Part shown: positions 14,715 to 16,198 of the stretch, piece after piece
Layout: every line of letters begins with the position of its first letter
How positions within the stretch are numbered: the stretch's first letter is position 1
Assembly (NCBI GenBank): GCA_019746155.1
Contig: JAIESJ010000201.1
Location: 1 to 16,198 of the forward strand
Direction of reading: 5' to 3'
Length of the DNA stretch: 16,198 nucleotides
Source: Burkholderiales bacterium
GTDB taxonomy: Bacteria; Pseudomonadota; Gammaproteobacteria; Burkholderiales; SG8-41
Made by a program: the position numbers and the translations under genes
The notes under the pieces: generated by a model
The model's database searches: none
Told to the model about the DNA's origin: nothing
The model's input: the letters and a program-made list of their open reading frames with translations, nothing else

Positions 14715-16198
14715 GCCAGGCCTTCAGTCAGGTTGCTTTCAAACAGCAGCTCAAAAAATACTATCTCGCCTACACCGGCGGCTTCATAGGCTTTGTCATT
14801 CTGCTCGCCATCGCCGAGCAGGCGGGCCTGCCGCGCAAATACGTCGGCTATGCTTTCCTGTTCGCCACCATCGGCTTATACGCCATGATCGGCGTCATGA
14901 GCCGCACCGTGGAGGTGGCCGAGTACTATGTCGCGGGACGGCGCGTGCCGGCGTTCTTCAACGGCATGGCGACCGGTGCCGACTGGATGAGCGCGGCCTC
15001 CTTCATCGGCATGGCGGGAACACTCTATCTTTCCGGCTTCGACGGCCTCGCTTTTGTGATGGGCTGGACCGGCGGTTATGTGCTGGTCGCGCTGTTCCTG
15101 GCGCCCTATCTGCGCAAGTTCGGGCAGTTCACCATTCCCGACTTCCTGGGCGCGCGCTACGGCGGCCATACCATCCGCACCATCGGCATATTCGCGGCAA
15201 TTCTGTGCTCCTTCGTTTACGTCGTGGCGCAGATTTACGGCGTGGGCCTCATCACCAGCCGGTTCACCGGTCTCGAATTCGGCGTCGGGGTGTTCGTCGG
15301 TCTGGCCGGCATTCTGGTGTGCTCGTTCCTGGGCGGCATGCGTGCGGTGACCTGGACGCAGGTCGCGCAGTACATCATCCTGATCATCGCCTACCTGACG
15401 CCGGTGGTGTGGCTGGGCGTCAAGCATACCGGCATTCCGGTACCGCAGTTTGCCTATGGTTCCACACTGCAAAAGGTGGGCGAACTTGAGAAAAAGATCA
15501 CCGCCGATCCGAAAGAGCAGGAAGTCAGGAAAATCTTCAAAGACAAGGCGGATGCCGCCAACGCCGCGCTGAAGGATCCCGCCAAGGCGTACGCAGAGGG
15601 CAAGGCCGCGCTCGAGAAATCGATCGCCGACCTGAAAGCCGCCAATGCGCCGGCCGACCGGATCGCTGCCGAGGAAAAAGCGCTCGCTGCGTATCCCAAG
15701 GACATCGAGGAAGCGAAGAAGAAATGGAATGCCGACAAGGGCCTTGCGGCACGCGCCGCGCCGCCCCGTCCGCATGCCGAGCCTTTCCCGGGCAAGGACG
15801 AGGCCGCACGCAATACGGCGCGTCTAAACTTCCTCGGCATCGTGTTCTGCATGATGTTCGGAACGGCCGCGTTGCCGCACATTCTGATGCGCTACTACAC
15901 CACGCCTAATGTGCGCGAGGCGCGCCAATCGGTGTTCTGGTCGCTGTTCTTCATCTTCCTGCTCTACTTCACTGCGCCTACCCTGGCGGTGCTGGCCAAA
16001 TTCGAGGTTTATTCGAACCTGGTCGGCAGCGGCTTCGCGTCATTGCCGGCATGGGCGGCGGCATGGCAGCTGGTCGATCCAACGCTGCTCAACATCACCG
16101 ACGTCAACAAGGACGGCATCGTGCAGCTCGCCGAAATCGTGATCGGCGGCGACCTGATCGTGCTGATGACGCCGGAAATCGCGGGTCTGCCTTATGTG
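14711..16198 (+). CDS. Cation/acetate-type sodium:solute symporter, VC_2705 subfamily (3' end outside window)
   Basis: The first 496 codons of an inner-membrane symporter, open to the window end. ATG 14711 overlaps the DUF4212 stop. The N-terminus (SQVAFKQQLKKYYLAYTGGF) leads into membrane helices and the conserved GRRVPAFFNGMATGADWMSAASFIG motif (76-100) shared with ActP, then IPDFLGARYGG and GGMRAVTWTQVAQYIIL. It probably brings acetate or a similar small carboxylate in with sodium. Residues about 258-367 are a charged insert rich in Ala, Lys and Glu (ELEKKITADPKEQEV and following), likely helical or coiled coil, between membrane segments. DVNKDGIVQLAE at 464-475 matches an EF-hand calcium loop. 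The family helix motif TPEIAGLPYV ends the visible part. An ActP name is plausible, but the VC_2705 group with DUF4212 is distinct from E. coli ActP/YjcH. Confidence 0.92.
   Translation, partial: MSQAFSQVAFKQQLKKYYLAYTGGFIGFVILLAIAEQAGLPRKYVGYAFLFATIGLYAMIGVMSRTVEVAEYYVAGRRVPAFFNGMATGADWMSAASFIGMAGTLYLSGFDGLAFVMGWTGGYVLVALFLAPYLRKFGQFTIPDFLGARYGGHTIRTIGIFAAILCSFVYVVAQIYGVGLITSRFTGLEFGVGVFVGLAGILVCSFLGGMRAVTWTQVAQYIILIIAYLTPVVWLGVKHTGIPVPQFAYGSTLQKVGELEKKITADPKEQEVRKIFKDKADAANAALKDPAKAYAEGKAALEKSIADLKAANAPADRIAAEEKALAAYPKDIEEAKKKWNADKGLAARAAPPRPHAEPFPGKDEAARNTARLNFLGIVFCMMFGTAALPHILMRYYTTPNVREARQSVFWSLFFIFLLYFTAPTLAVLAKFEVYSNLVGSGFASLPAWAAAWQLVDPTLLNITDVNKDGIVQLAEIVIGGDLIVLMTPEIAGLPYV

Noticed and set aside
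14876..15775. 299-codon minus-strand frame opposite the symporter
   Set aside because: The plus strand encodes a clear SSF symporter through the whole stretch, and the antisense product has no domain pattern.

Overview
The window looks like a chromosomal segment of a GC-rich Gram-negative bacterium, most likely a betaproteobacterium. The grounds are an ffs / dnaX / ybaB / recR block, a PagL-type outer-membrane lipid A deacylase, a PilU-type pilus ATPase, and a PrmB and DapD that closely follow proteobacterial versions. No transposase, integrase, tRNA, rRNA or CRISPR array was seen.

Left part (1-3502, + strand): the 3' end of dapC and a complete dapD (two successive steps of lysine/diaminopimelate synthesis), then a PilU-like retraction ATPase and prmB (methyltransferase for ribosomal protein uL3). 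Middle part (3432-7667, - strand, read right to left): ffs (4.5S SRP RNA), pagL, dnaX, ybaB, recR and rluB. This is a housekeeping block for protein targeting, replication, recombination repair and rRNA modification, with an envelope gene (pagL) set between ffs and dnaX. The prmB and rluB coding regions overlap tail to tail. dnaX carries an A9 run followed by a hairpin; a slip there in either direction would give a tau/gamma pair.

Right part (7866-16198): an apparent acetate-use module. It holds acs (acetyl-CoA synthetase), a 66-residue two-helix membrane protein, a 927-residue sensor kinase fused to a sodium:solute-symporter domain (SSF-STAC-HisKA-HATPase), a stand-alone receiver protein, and a convergent OmpR-type regulator starting at TTG. 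Divergent from that regulator are a DUF4212 small subunit and a cation/acetate symporter of the VC_2705 type, cut by the window end. The likely logic is that a transporter-like kinase senses acetate or a related solute or flux, while Acs and the symporter take up and activate acetate. That link is inferred from families and gene order.

The least explained DNA is a pair of mirrored heptamer-repeat arrays on either side of the small-protein/kinase genes (9842-9920 and 12905-13052). The second array encodes the kinase's C-terminal tail on one arm and the only usable (TTG) start region of the receiver gene on the other. Other points of note are an EF-hand-like loop and a 110-residue charged insert in the symporter, and a PagL with Asn where the known catalytic Glu would be.
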